Positions 37,874 to 46,577 of a DNA stretch of 64,000 bases are shown here, one piece after another. Made by a program: the position numbers and the translations under genes. The stretch's first letter is position 1; each line of letters opens with the position of its first letter. This DNA comes from Xanthomonas hyacinthi (lineage in GTDB: Bacteria > Pseudomonadota > Gammaproteobacteria > Xanthomonadales > Xanthomonadaceae), in assembly GCF_009769165.1 (NCBI RefSeq), contig NZ_CP043476.1:4223001-4287000 (forward strand). The letters are read 5' to 3'. The notes below the pieces were generated by a model. That model was not told the DNA's origin. It worked only from the letters and a program-made list of their open reading frames with translations, and did not search any database.

Positions 37874-37885
37874 GAGTGGGAGTGA
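37874..37885 (+). other. attR-like core, direct repeat of the guaA end
   Basis: GAGTGGGAGTGA matches 28459-28470 exactly and is followed by AATCGGGT, close to ATCGGGT after guaA. Another integrase remnant starts about 80 bases later, so this is the junction between two islands inserted one after the other at guaA. Confidence 0.85.
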
Positions 37886-37959
37886 AATCGGGTCCTTCGG
37901 GGACTATCGCCAGCAATCGAAATGTCTTCGTAAGTCATTGAAAAAAGATTTGCGCCACG

Positions 37960-38969
37960 ATGACTATCGGTGGCTATACGCAACCTCAAGCCGAAGGCCG
38001 CGCCGTACAAGGTTTCCGACCGTGACGGCATGTACGTGACGGTATCGACGGCAGGCAGCATCGCTTTCCGTTACGACTACCGTCTCAATGGCCGCCGGGA
38101 GACGCTCACCCTGGGCCGTCGCCAGGGGCGAGTCGCCCGCCCACGAAAAACAGCGTGAGAAGCGGCGCCTTACCGCCGCCAAGACCTTCGGCGACATGAC
38201 CGGCCCCTGGCTGGCCGATACCAGGATGGCCGAGAGCACCCGTGCGATGCGCAAGAGCATCGTCGCCGTGACATCCTGCCGGCGTTCAAGAATCGATTGC
38301 CCACCGAGGTGAGCGCCGACGATCTACGAGCTTTGTGCAACAGGGTGAAGGCCCGCGGAGCACCGGCTACGGCCGTCCACGTCCGCGACATCGTGAAGCA
38401 GGTCCATGCCTTCGCCATCCTGCACGGAGAGAAGGTGGACAACCCGGCCGATGGCGTGGGGGCAGCCTCGATCGCGACCTTCGTGCCGAAGGATCGGTCG
38501 TTGTCGCCTTTGGAGATCCGCCTGATGTACCGATAGATGGAGTCGGTGGCCACGTACCCGACCATCCGCTTGGCGCTGCGCCTGATTCTGCTGACGCTGG
38601 TTCGCAAGGGCGAACTCATCGAAGCGACCTGGGCGGAGGTCGATTTCGAGAACGCGACCTGGACGATCCCGAAGTCGCGGATGAAGGGCCGTAACCCGCA
38701 CGTCGTCTATCTGTCGCGCCAGGCCGTGGACATCTTCGTCGCACTCCACACCTGCACGGCGGGATCGAAGTTCGTCCTGCCGTCGCGCTACGACGCGGAC
38801 CGTTGCATGTCGAAGGCGACGCTCAACCGGGTGACCCAGATCGTGTCTGAACGCACCAAGGCTGCAGGCCTGCCGCTGGAACCATTCACGGTGCACGACC
38901 TACGCCGCACGGGCTCGACGCTTCTCAACGAGGTTGGCTTCAACGGCGATTGGATCGAGAAGTGGCTTT
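37960..38969 (+). pseudogene. second P4-type integrase, decayed
   Basis: Pieces of one integrase lie in several frames: AIRNLKPKAAPYKVSDRDGM near 37970; KTFGDMTGPWLADTRMAEST near 38190; DNPADGVGAASIATFVPKDR near 38430; a stop at 38534-38536; then LTLVRKGELIEATWAEVDFE and VHDLRRTGSTLLNEVGFNGD near 38900. It resembles the truncated integrase at 28706 and extends further toward the C terminus, but it has frameshifts and a stop. It ends at GDWIEKWLS, before the catalytic Tyr, at a junction near 38969. Confidence 0.87.
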
Positions 38970-39593
38970 CTGGATCATCGCCACCGTGTCCTTTGGATTG
39001 GCGGTCAGCGCCAGCTCGGCCACGGCAAGCAGCGCATCGCCCTGTTTTTTCGCTGTGTAGTGCTCCATCAACGTGCTGGCCATCACGCCGACGGTTTCGT
39101 GCGGCGACAACGGGCGCAGGTAAATTTCGTTTTGGATGGCGGTGGGCGTGATGCCCGTTTCCCGTTCGTAGCTGCTGTCAAATTTGAAGCCGCCGGCGGT
39201 GGCCTCTATGTTGAGCCATCGGCTCTCGTCGTCGACGAACTCGACCAGCACGTGTTCCGGCGCCGTGGCCAAAGTCATGAACAGCCTCAGCCGCTGGCCG
39301 AGGATGGTCAGCAAGATGGGCATCGACACGCAATTGCCCTTGCGCGTGGCGAGGTAAGTAGCCAGCAGCTTATTCGTCCGGTTCTTGCCGAGCGGATCGT
39401 CCAAGTCGTAGCGGAATGGCCGATTGTCGTTCCAAGGGCCGGACTGGTAGAGCGTGACGAGTAGCGCATCGAGCTGGGAGCGGCGGTTGGCGCCTTGCGC
39501 CAGAACAGGCTGTATCGCGGGCGCAGCCAAGCTCGCACCCATCAGGCCGAGTGCGAGAAAAGTTCCGATCAAGAGTGCTGACAGCCGCCGCAT
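38940..39593 (-). CDS. secreted transglutaminase-like protein, C terminus replaced
   Basis: This encodes 217 residues with a signal peptide (LLIGTFLALGLMGASLA) and a transglutaminase/SirB1-like core: RKGNCVSMPILL with the Cys, APEHVLVEF with the His, and NIEATAGG. The last residues (about ATSRSNRR) are read from the antisense of the integrase remnant, so the original C terminus is lost at the junction near 38969. The fold may still form. The function is unknown. Confidence 0.6.
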   Translation of the reverse strand: MRRLSALLIGTFLALGLMGASLAAPAIQPVLAQGANRRSQLDALLVTLYQSGPWNDNRPFRYDLDDPLGKNRTNKLLATYLATRKGNCVSMPILLTILGQRLRLFMTLATAPEHVLVEFVDDESRWLNIEATAGGFKFDSSYERETGITPTAIQNEIYLRPLSPHETVGVMASTLMEHYTAKKQGDALLAVAELALTANPKDTVAMIQKATSRSNRR

Positions 39594-39813
39594 TCCTTAC
39601 GCCTTACGCTCCTAGACCCCGGCAGTATCGTAGGCGGTGAGCCCCGTGCTGTCTATCAATGTGCCCAAGGCGCTAATCCAGATCCGGATGTGTTCGTCCA
39701 GCAGACAATGTCCCCAAAGCACCTATCACATGGAAATGTTCTTATGCAGCAGCGACTTAAGGAACCTCTGATTCTGCTGATGGTCCAAGTCATCAGCTCC
39801 CCCGGTGATTGCC

Positions 39814-40029
39814 ATGTCTCGAACCCAGATGACCCTGTCGCTGCAGCACGATGCCAGCTTCGATGTGCACCGCAAGCCGACGCGGCGCGACGTGTTCCTG
39901 TCGCAGATGGATCAGGTGGTGCCGTGGGCGCCGCTGTGCGCGTGCATCGCGCCGTTCTATCCGAAGGTGCGAGCGAGCGGCGGCCGTCCGCCGGTGGGGC
40001 TGGAGCGGATGCTGCGGATCCATTTTCTC
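39814..40029 (+). pseudogene. IS5-family transposase N-terminal fragment
   Basis: About 72 residues match the start of IS5-type transposases: MSRTQMTLSLQHDASFDVHR, FLSQMDQVVPWAPL and GRPPVGLERMLRIHFL. The match ends abruptly where a LysR fragment begins. No DDE residues remain. The 220 bases before it (39594-39813) hold no intact gene, and perhaps the left IS end. Confidence 0.8.
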
Positions 40030-40406
40030 ACGGAATGCCGCACGAACCGTCGCAGCTGAGTGCCCATCGCCTGCTGTCACGCATCAACCAGCCCGCGCGC
40101 TGGCGCTATACCTCGGCAAAGGGCGAGCACCTCGACGTAAGCGTGCCGCCCCGCACCGTCATCCCTGATGTCGCTGCGTTGTTGCCGATCCTCATCGGCG
40201 GCTGTGGCATCGGCCGACTGCCAGACTTCCTCGCGGCGCCGGCCATCCGGGACGGCTCACTGACGCGATTGCTGCCACACCACGCATCGGATGTCGTCCA
40301 ATTGCACGCCGTGTACACGAACCGGAAGACGCTTTCGACGAAGGCGCGGGTCTTCATCGATGCCGTTGCCTGTCACCTGTCCGAACTGCAGCGAACGTGG
40401 AAATAG
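40030..40406 (+). pseudogene. LysR-family regulator, C-terminal fragment
   Basis: About 120 residues of a LysR substrate-binding domain remain: HRLLSRINQPARWRYTSAKG, LPILIGGCGIGRLPDFLAAP and a normal end RVFIDAVACHLSELQ before TAG. The DNA-binding half is missing. It is fused directly to the IS5 fragment upstream. Confidence 0.78.
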
Positions 40407-40609
40407 GCGCCCTGCGCCTGGCCAATCACCAGCGTGCCCATGCCTAGGATTTCGTGCAGATGCAGCGGCACGACCGGCATCTGGATCCCGATAGTCAGGA
40501 ATCCGATAAAGATCGCCAGCGTGATGGGCAGCAGCATCAGGAGAATATTGGCAACGGTAGGTACCGCCATCATCGGGGTCGGCGCGAATCGGGATTGTTC
40601 TTGAGACAT
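40407..40609 (-). pseudogene. MFS transporter N-terminal fragment
   Basis: About 67 residues start at ATG (complement of 40607-40609): MSQEQSRFAPTPMMAVPTVA, then one clear membrane helix (ILLMLLPITLAIFIGFLTIG) and HLHEILGMGTLVIGQAQ. This is the start of a 12-helix drug or sugar transporter. It stops at the border with the LysR fragment. Confidence 0.7.
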
Positions 40610-40638
40610 GGGCACGCGCCGGAATTGCGCACGACCGA

Positions 40639-40836
40639 TCAGCCCGCGTAGTAACCGGATTGGTCCAGATCGACGAGGAGGCCCGGACCTTGAGGCTCCC
40701 ACGCGAGCAGCTCGCGCGTCCGGGCACTGGAAGCGGACATGGTGACGCCGGCAAAGTGAGCGAACCAGCCGAAGTGCTCGAGGTCACGCGTCTCGACCGG
40801 TAAATCCAGGCGGCCTCCGATGATTTCGGCGCGCAC
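40639..40836 (-). pseudogene. SDR/NAD-dependent epimerase-like protein, C-terminal fragment
   Basis: The 65-residue frame ends in a pattern typical of short-chain oxidoreductases of the YwnB-like type: HFGWFAHFAGVTMSASSART and LLAWEPQGPGLLVDLDQ, followed by a stop. The NAD-binding part is absent. Confidence 0.6.
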
Positions 40837-40933
40837 CCGTTGCGATATAGAGCGCGCGTTCCTTGTGGCCGCTCGGCATCTCGGCGGTCGCGCCGACCGC
40901 CATGTCGAGATGTGCGTAGAGCGGCTTCGTCAT
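40837..40933 (-). pseudogene. pirin-like cupin fragment
   Basis: About 32 residues (MTKPLYAHLDMAVGATAEMP, then GHKERALYIATG) resemble the C-terminal cupin of pirin proteins. It joins the SDR fragment out of frame. The short length limits certainty. Confidence 0.45.
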
Positions 40934-40941
40934 GCCGCGCT

Positions 40942-41772
40942 TCATTCCTCGATGAACGCCAGCAAATCGGCGTTGATGAGGTCGGGATGTGTCGCGAACA
41001 TGCCGTGCGACAGACCTGGATAGGTCTTCAGCGTGCCATTCGGCAGCAGCTTGATCGCCTGGCGGGCCGAAGCGTCGATGGGTACCACCTGATCGTCCTC
41101 GCCATGCATCAGGAGGACCGGCAAGGAAACGGCCTGCAGGTCCTCGGTGAAGTCCGTCTCTGAAAAGGCGGTGATGCAGTCGTAGTGGGCCTTCGCGCCG
41201 CCCATCATGCCCTGCCGCCACCAGTTACGGATCAGTCCGTCGCTGACGTCGGCGCCCTCGCGGTTGAAGCCGTAGAAGGGGCCGGTGGGGACATCAAGGA
41301 AGAACTGCGCACGGTTGCGGAGGAGCGCATGGCGAAATCCGTCGAACACCTCCATCGGCAAGCCGCCGGGGTATTGCCGGGTCGCCAGCATGATCGGAGG
41401 CACCGCGCCGAGCAGCACGGCCTTGGACACGCGGCCGGGTTCGCTGCGGGCGACATAGCGGATCGCTTCGCCGCCGCCTGTCGAGTGCCCGACATGGATC
41501 GCGCGCTTCAGATCGAGTTCCCCGGCCAACTCCGCGACATCGGCCGCGTAGGTGTCCATCTCATTCCCCGTATCGGTCTGATCGGAGCGACCGTGCCCGC
41601 GTCGGTCATGCGCGATGACGCGGTAGCCCTTGTCGAGGAAGAAGAGCATCTGGTTGTCCCAGTCGTCCGCGCTCAGCGGCCAGCCGTGATGGAACATGAT
41701 GGGCTGGGCCTCTCGCGGACCCCAGTCCTTGTAGAAGATCCGGGTGCCATCCTGCGTCGTCAGTATCGCCAT
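40942..41772 (-). CDS. alpha/beta hydrolase (non-heme chloroperoxidase/arylesterase-like)
   Basis: This encodes 276 residues starting MAILTTQDGTRIFYKDWG, the usual start of the family. Nucleophile motif GHSTGGGEA, an Asp in MHGEDDQVVP and a His in GLSHGMF complete the triad. The oxyanion segment FHHGWPLSADDW is also typical. Such enzymes hydrolyse small esters or lactones and can show perhydrolase activity. It is the last gene of a five-gene minus-strand operon. The substrate is unknown. Confidence 0.87.
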   Translation of the reverse strand: MAILTTQDGTRIFYKDWGPREAQPIMFHHGWPLSADDWDNQMLFFLDKGYRVIAHDRRGHGRSDQTDTGNEMDTYAADVAELAGELDLKRAIHVGHSTGGGEAIRYVARSEPGRVSKAVLLGAVPPIMLATRQYPGGLPMEVFDGFRHALLRNRAQFFLDVPTGPFYGFNREGADVSDGLIRNWWRQGMMGGAKAHYDCITAFSETDFTEDLQAVSLPVLLMHGEDDQVVPIDASARQAIKLLPNGTLKTYPGLSHGMFATHPDLINADLLAFIEE

Positions 41773-41867
41773 GGTTTGCTCGTGTTCCTTGCATGTTTTG
41801 GATTGGAGGTAGTCGCTACTAGGCGACGGCCTCATTCCAGCCGTCGCCATCACCAAGAGTCAGCCGT

Positions 41868-42515
41868 TCATAGAACTCTTGCCGCTTCTTCGCCTGCTTT
41901 CTCGGGGTTGAAGCCGTCGAAGCTCTCGAAGACGTCCATGAAGCCGGGAACGGTGGCTGCGCGGGCCCAGTCGCGCTGGAGTTCGCAATACATCTGGACG
42001 CGGCTGATCAGCTTGGCGCCGGCCTGCTCGATCCGGCGCAGGGCTGCCTCGTGCGCGGCGAGCGAGGTGCCGCCAACCGCATCGACCGGCACATAGACTT
42101 CGTAGCCTTGCTGGATCGCATCAAGCGCGGGGAAGGTCAGGCACGCTTCGGTCCAGAGCGCCGTCATGATGAGCTTGCGGCGGCCAAGCGCCTTGACCGC
42201 TTCCTTGAACTCGGTGTCTTCCCAACTGTTGATCGAGGTGCGGTCGTAGGTCGGCAGGTGGCCGATCACGTCCCGCAGTTCCTGGATCGGCGGCTTGTTG
42301 CGACCGGTCTCGACGTTGACTGTCGAGTGGATGATCGGAACGCCGAAGTTGATCGCGGCCTTGGCGACGCTCGCGATGTTGAAGACGAGTTCGTCGCGCG
42401 GCATCGAGCGGATCGAGGAGACCTGAATCGGCTGGTAGTCGATGATGATCAACGCCGAATTCTCGGGCGACAGGAGGTGGTCGGTGTGGGGATTCCGGAT
42501 CGTCTCACTGGCCAT
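41868..42515 (-). CDS. isochorismatase-family cysteine hydrolase (YcaC-like)
   Basis: This encodes 215 residues of the isochorismatase-like hydrolase fold. The catalytic Asp is in LIIIDYQP, the Lys is probably in the central region, and the nucleophilic Cys is in ALWTEACLTFPA. The overall pattern is closest to YcaC-type proteins, whose substrates are poorly known. It sits 31 bases after the SDR gene and 95 bases before the alpha/beta hydrolase, all on the same strand. Confidence 0.85.
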   Translation of the reverse strand: MASETIRNPHTDHLLSPENSALIIIDYQPIQVSSIRSMPRDELVFNIASVAKAAINFGVPIIHSTVNVETGRNKPPIQELRDVIGHLPTYDRTSINSWEDTEFKEAVKALGRRKLIMTALWTEACLTFPALDAIQQGYEVYVPVDAVGGTSLAAHEAALRRIEQAGAKLISRVQMYCELQRDWARAATVPGFMDVFESFDGFNPEKAGEEAARVL

Positions 42516-42546
42516 GGGTAGTTCCTCTTCGTGGTTGAAATGAGAG

Positions 42547-43413
42547 TTAGCTCAAGCCGACAAGGCTCAGGCGGAGTGCATCCAACTCGGCGTCGGGCTT
42601 CTCGCGCGCGGCGCGTAGCATCCGCTCGGCGGTGCGGCCGACTGCCGTGCGGCTTGGCGCGGGATGCTGCTCGGCGATCTCGACCACCCGCGCAGCGGCT
42701 GCGGCCGACGTGATATCGGTCGGCGTCAGCGTGCTCAGCGTGGCTGCGGCGGTACCGAACGTCTTGCCATAGAGTTTGCGTTGCCCCGAAGTCATCGCGT
42801 CTGCGATCCTGGCCAACGCCGCCGCCTTGGCCGGACCACTCGTCGTCATATCGCCGATGCACGCCACCACGATCTCGATGCCGAAGGGCTTCAGTTCGGC
42901 GCGGTAGACCGCGGAGAACACCTCGATCGCCGCATGGGACGCTTCCGATGGCCCGCTGAAGGGCAATGGCAAGTTCGCCATCCACGAACCGATCTGCACG
43001 ATACGCCCGCGCGCCATTCGTAAGGCCGGCAGGAAGGCGTTGGTCGCCGAGATCGCGCCGAACACGTTGCACTCGAACTCGTGCCGGATGGCATCGAGCT
43101 GAAGGAGCTCGACCGGACCTTGAGTAAGGATGCGAGCGTTGTTGATCAGAAGGTGGAGCCCAGCGCTACCAAGTGCGTCCGTCACTCCACCGGCCCAGGC
43201 CTGTACGGACATCGCCTTGGTCATGTCGCAGACGGTCAGGCTGACACGCCCGCCGGAAGCATCCCTGAGATCGCTCACCTCCGCAGCGGACACCGCTGTG
43301 CCAAAGATGATGTAGCCCTTGGCGGCCAGCCCGAGCGCGACGTCGCGACCCAAACCGGCGCCGGCGTGGGTGACCACGACGGAGCGGCCCGATCGGAGAG
43401 CGGTTGACACCAT
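42547..43413 (-). CDS. SDR-fold protein with a degenerate active site
   Basis: This encodes 288 residues starting at MVSTALRSGRS. The cofactor loop reads VVTHAGAGLGRDVALGLA (the usual TGxxxGxG is altered) and LLINNARILTQG holds the NNAG-type motif. Where SDRs carry YxxxK, this one has FSGPSEASHAAIEVFS, with Ser and His instead of Tyr and Lys. The Ser of IGSW is present. It may be a non-classical or inactive reductase. It is in the middle of the five-gene operon. Confidence 0.8.
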   Translation of the reverse strand: MVSTALRSGRSVVVTHAGAGLGRDVALGLAAKGYIIFGTAVSAAEVSDLRDASGGRVSLTVCDMTKAMSVQAWAGGVTDALGSAGLHLLINNARILTQGPVELLQLDAIRHEFECNVFGAISATNAFLPALRMARGRIVQIGSWMANLPLPFSGPSEASHAAIEVFSAVYRAELKPFGIEIVVACIGDMTTSGPAKAAALARIADAMTSGQRKLYGKTFGTAAATLSTLTPTDITSAAAAARVVEIAEQHPAPSRTAVGRTAERMLRAAREKPDAELDALRLSLVGLS

Positions 43414-43445
43414 CACGCGTCTCCTTCCAGCGGTGGGAACGCTAC

Positions 43446-44486
43446 TCACGATTTTGCCCGAGCCGCCCGGATGATCGGTGCGACCTCCGTCCCCACAAGC
43501 TCGATCGAGCGGATCATCGCGGCCGTTTTGAACGCTGCGGAAGTCATCTGAAAAGCGATGCGCGAAACGCCGCCGAGCACCTCGCTGGCGTGCCGCATCC
43601 TGGCAGCGACCGTCGCGGGACTGCCGATCAGGAATGCGCCGTCCGGGCCGGCCATGTCGTCGAACTGCGCGCGGTCCGGCTGCGCCCAGCCGCGTTCACG
43701 CGCGTATTTCCCGATCATTTGCGCCCAGCCGGGGAAAAAGATATCGCGTGCGTCTTCATCGCTGTCCGCGACGAAACCCATCGCATGAACGGCCACCTTC
43801 AGCGTTGCGGGATCATGGCCGGCGCGCGCTCCAGCCTCGCGGTAGAGATCGACCAGCGGACGGAACCGCTCGAAGGTGCCACCGATGATCGCGATCATCA
43901 GTGGCAGGCCAAGCCTGCCGGCACGTTCGAAGGATTCGGGTGTGCCGCCGACGCCCAACCAAAGTGGCATCCGCGCCTGATGTGGTCGCGGGAAAACGCC
44001 CTGGCCGGTCAGCGCCGGACGGAAGCGGCCTTCCCACGTCGGGTTGGTGGTCTCGCCCAGCGTCAGCAGCAGTTCCAGCTTCTCGGCGAACAGGTCGTCA
44101 TAGTCGCGCATGGAAAGGCCGAACAACGGAAAGGCCTCCACGGAAGACCCTCTCCCGGCGACGATTTCCGCGCGACCGCGCGAGATGAGGTCGAGGGTCG
44201 CGAATGCCTGAAAGACCCGCACCGGGTCGGCCGCGCTCAAGACCGTCACTGCGCTTGTCAGTCGGATCCGACTGGTGCGCGCCGCTGCCGCGGCCAGAAT
44301 GACCACAGGTGTGGAATCGAGGAATTCGGCCCGATGGTGCTCGCCGATGCCGAAGAAATCGAGTCCCACACGCTCCGCGAGTTCAATCTCTTCGAGGACG
44401 CCGGCCATCCGACCAGCCGCGCAGGGAAGCGCACCGGTTGCCGGATCGGGGAAGACGGCGGCGAAACTGTGGATGCCGATGTCCAT
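43446..44486 (-). CDS. LLM-class flavin-dependent oxidoreductase
   Basis: This encodes 346 residues of the bacterial-luciferase-like superfamily: FGIGEHHRAEFLDSTP near the N terminus, IRLTSAVTVLSAADPVRVF, VAGRGSSVEAFPLFG and GVGGTPESFERAGRLGLP. These enzymes use reduced FMN or F420 to oxidise small organic compounds. It is the second gene of the operon, 130 bases after the amidohydrolase and 32 before the SDR gene. The substrate is unknown. Confidence 0.88.
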   Translation of the reverse strand: MDIGIHSFAAVFPDPATGALPCAAGRMAGVLEEIELAERVGLDFFGIGEHHRAEFLDSTPVVILAAAAARTSRIRLTSAVTVLSAADPVRVFQAFATLDLISRGRAEIVAGRGSSVEAFPLFGLSMRDYDDLFAEKLELLLTLGETTNPTWEGRFRPALTGQGVFPRPHQARMPLWLGVGGTPESFERAGRLGLPLMIAIIGGTFERFRPLVDLYREAGARAGHDPATLKVAVHAMGFVADSDEDARDIFFPGWAQMIGKYARERGWAQPDRAQFDDMAGPDGAFLIGSPATVAARMRHASEVLGGVSRIAFQMTSAAFKTAAMIRSIELVGTEVAPIIRAARAKS

Positions 44487-44616
44487 GATGGGTCCTTGGC
44501 GTTCCGGTTGGGTCGCGTTTCGAACCAGGCCGCGCTTGGCTGGATCTGACGAGCACGCTCATCGGGATCGAACATCACCATGCCGGAAGCGATCGATCGC
44601 TTGTGCGGACCGATCC

Positions 44617-46431
44617 TCACCGGGTTTGGTAATAGCCGCCGAAGTGTTTGATCGGCGACCAGGCGGGCAGGATCTCGGGCAATACCGGCGAAAGCGATTG
44701 GTAGTTCTCCGCGCCATACACCACGCGGCCATCCATGATGGTCAGGACCGAGGAAATGGATTTGATCTGGGCTTCCGCAACCGAGAAGTAGTCCCTGTCG
44801 AGCAGCGCGAAGTCGGCGAGATGGCCGGGGGCGATCATGCCCATCTCGGATTCGGTGTTCATGAACCACGCCGCCTTGCGAGTGAACAGCCCCAGCGCTT
44901 CGGCGCGTGACAGGCGGTTGTCCTTGGCCAGCACTTCGGTTCCGGAGATCGACTTCCCCGACACCATCCAGCTGATGCCGACCCACGGATTGAACGAGGC
45001 CGCCCGGAACGCGTCGGTGGTCATGGCCAGGGGGATGCCGCTGTCGACGAGCTGGCGCAGGCGCGGGGTCAGCAGCGCCTTGTCGCGGCCGTGGGTCTTG
45101 ATGAAGCCGTCGCCGTGCAGCGCCATCTTGGTGTCCAGGGCAATGCCGCCGCCCAACGCCTTGACCCTGGCGATGTTGGCGGGACTGATGGTCTCGGCGT
45201 GTTCGAGGCTCCAGCGCAGACCGTCGAGCGGCATCTTCGCGTTGAGCTTTTCGAGCGCATCGAGGAAAGGCGTGATGTTCTCGTCGTAGCTGATGTGCTC
45301 GCGGAACGGAATCCGCCGCTGGACCAGCTTGGAGATGTCGCGCTCCACCAGTTCGCGCATCTTGTCCGGCGGGATGATGACCGCCGGACGGTCGAAGTTC
45401 TCGTGGTCGTGCACCTGCACCGACAGCAACTCGCCAGCGCCCTGGTAGGCATGACCGTGGGCCAGGTGCGGGTGCAGGTTGTGCCCGGGACTGATCGGCG
45501 CCGTCTTCGTGATCGCCGTGATCTGCGCGTCCACCACGTTGAAGTCGGCGCCTTCTCCAAACTGGATGTCCATGAAGGGCATGCGGATGTTGAGACGGTT
45601 GTCGCGGGCGAGGACGTCCACGGTGGGCACGGCCTTGGGATAGCCGCGGAAGCCCGTGCCCGCATCGACGATGGACGTGATCCCGACGCGGTTGAGGCTG
45701 TGGACCGTCTGGACCAGCGAGCTCACCTCCTCATCGAACGAGAGCTGGGGGACCATGGTTTCCATGGCGATGAACGTGAACGTGTAGCCATGGACCACGC
45801 CGGTGTACCTGCCCTGCGCGTCCTTCTCCAACTCGGTGCCCGGCAACTGGGGGAACGTGTCGGTGCCCGCGCCGAGGGCATCCATCGCCTGCTGATTCAG
45901 GAAGGCGCGGTTGTAGGCGTACTGCACGATCAACGGTCGATCGGGGACGGCCTGGCGGAGTTCGTCCATGGTGGGGAAGCGGTTCTCCTCGAACTGGTAC
46001 GGAGACCAGCCGCCAATCACCTTGACCCAGTGGCCTTCCGGGGTTCGTTTGGCTTGCTCACCGAGCATCGCCAGGGCGCGGCGCAGCGTTGGAACGCCGT
46101 CCCATCGCAGGGTGTAGTTGTAGCCGCCCTCGTTGAGCACATGGGTGTGGGCGTCGATGATGCCCGGGATGAGCCGCCGGCCGCCGGAATCGATGATTCG
46201 GGTGTTTGCGTTCTTCAAACCCAGCACCTCGGCATCCGTGCCGACCGAGTAAATGCGACCGCCTTTGACGGCCAGGGCGGACGCCGCGGGTTGTGCGGGA
46301 TTGCCGGTGAAAATTTTGGCGTTGTGCACGATCAGGTCGGCGCCTGGCGCCTCTTGCCTGTCTTGTGCATGAGCGCTGGTCAAACCATTCACGACCATTA
46401 ATCCGATCAGTAATATCAACTTCACTGTCAT
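44617..46431 (-). CDS. secreted amidohydrolase (YtcJ-like, amidohydrolase family 3)
   Basis: This encodes 604 residues with a signal peptide (LILLIGLMVVNGLTSAHA), so it is probably periplasmic. The metal site begins with GIIDAHTHVLN, later histidines occur in SLEHAETISP, and TTDAFRA supplies the late Asp. The closing segment APGHLADFALLDRD is typical of the family. YtcJ-like enzymes hydrolyse cyclic amides or N-acyl compounds. It is first in the operon and divergent from a LysR gene, which is likely its regulator. Confidence 0.87.
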   Translation of the reverse strand: MTVKLILLIGLMVVNGLTSAHAQDRQEAPGADLIVHNAKIFTGNPAQPAASALAVKGGRIYSVGTDAEVLGLKNANTRIIDSGGRRLIPGIIDAHTHVLNEGGYNYTLRWDGVPTLRRALAMLGEQAKRTPEGHWVKVIGGWSPYQFEENRFPTMDELRQAVPDRPLIVQYAYNRAFLNQQAMDALGAGTDTFPQLPGTELEKDAQGRYTGVVHGYTFTFIAMETMVPQLSFDEEVSSLVQTVHSLNRVGITSIVDAGTGFRGYPKAVPTVDVLARDNRLNIRMPFMDIQFGEGADFNVVDAQITAITKTAPISPGHNLHPHLAHGHAYQGAGELLSVQVHDHENFDRPAVIIPPDKMRELVERDISKLVQRRIPFREHISYDENITPFLDALEKLNAKMPLDGLRWSLEHAETISPANIARVKALGGGIALDTKMALHGDGFIKTHGRDKALLTPRLRQLVDSGIPLAMTTDAFRAASFNPWVGISWMVSGKSISGTEVLAKDNRLSRAEALGLFTRKAAWFMNTESEMGMIAPGHLADFALLDRDYFSVAEAQIKSISSVLTIMDGRVVYGAENYQSLSPVLPEILPAWSPIKHFGGYYQTR

Positions 46432-46577
46432 TCCTATTTAATGGATTTGGAAGCACGCCACGCCGCGCCGATCCCGGTCGGCGAGGGATTGGTTTTCAGG
46501 GCACATGCGCCAGCGGCGACGTCGCCTGAAAAGAGTGTGCTGTTCCCGCGTTTGATCCGGTAGTAGCATTCCGTGGC

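Larger units (their letters stand above)
28471..37885. mobile_element. genomic island 1 integrated at guaA
   Basis: The stretch is bounded by the 12-base direct repeat, has lower GC content than the flanking genes by eye, and carries a P4-type integrase at the guaA side. Cargo is a ParB fragment, an IS3 element, an AcpS-like gene, an ATPase stub and the HNH-NACHT plus HEPN pair. The integrase is truncated, so it is unlikely to move by itself. Confidence 0.82.

Noticed and set aside
40784..41221. Minus-strand open frame of 145 codons overlapping the alpha/beta hydrolase
   Set aside because: Most is a shadow of the hydrolase; only its last part contains the pirin-like fragment, listed separately.
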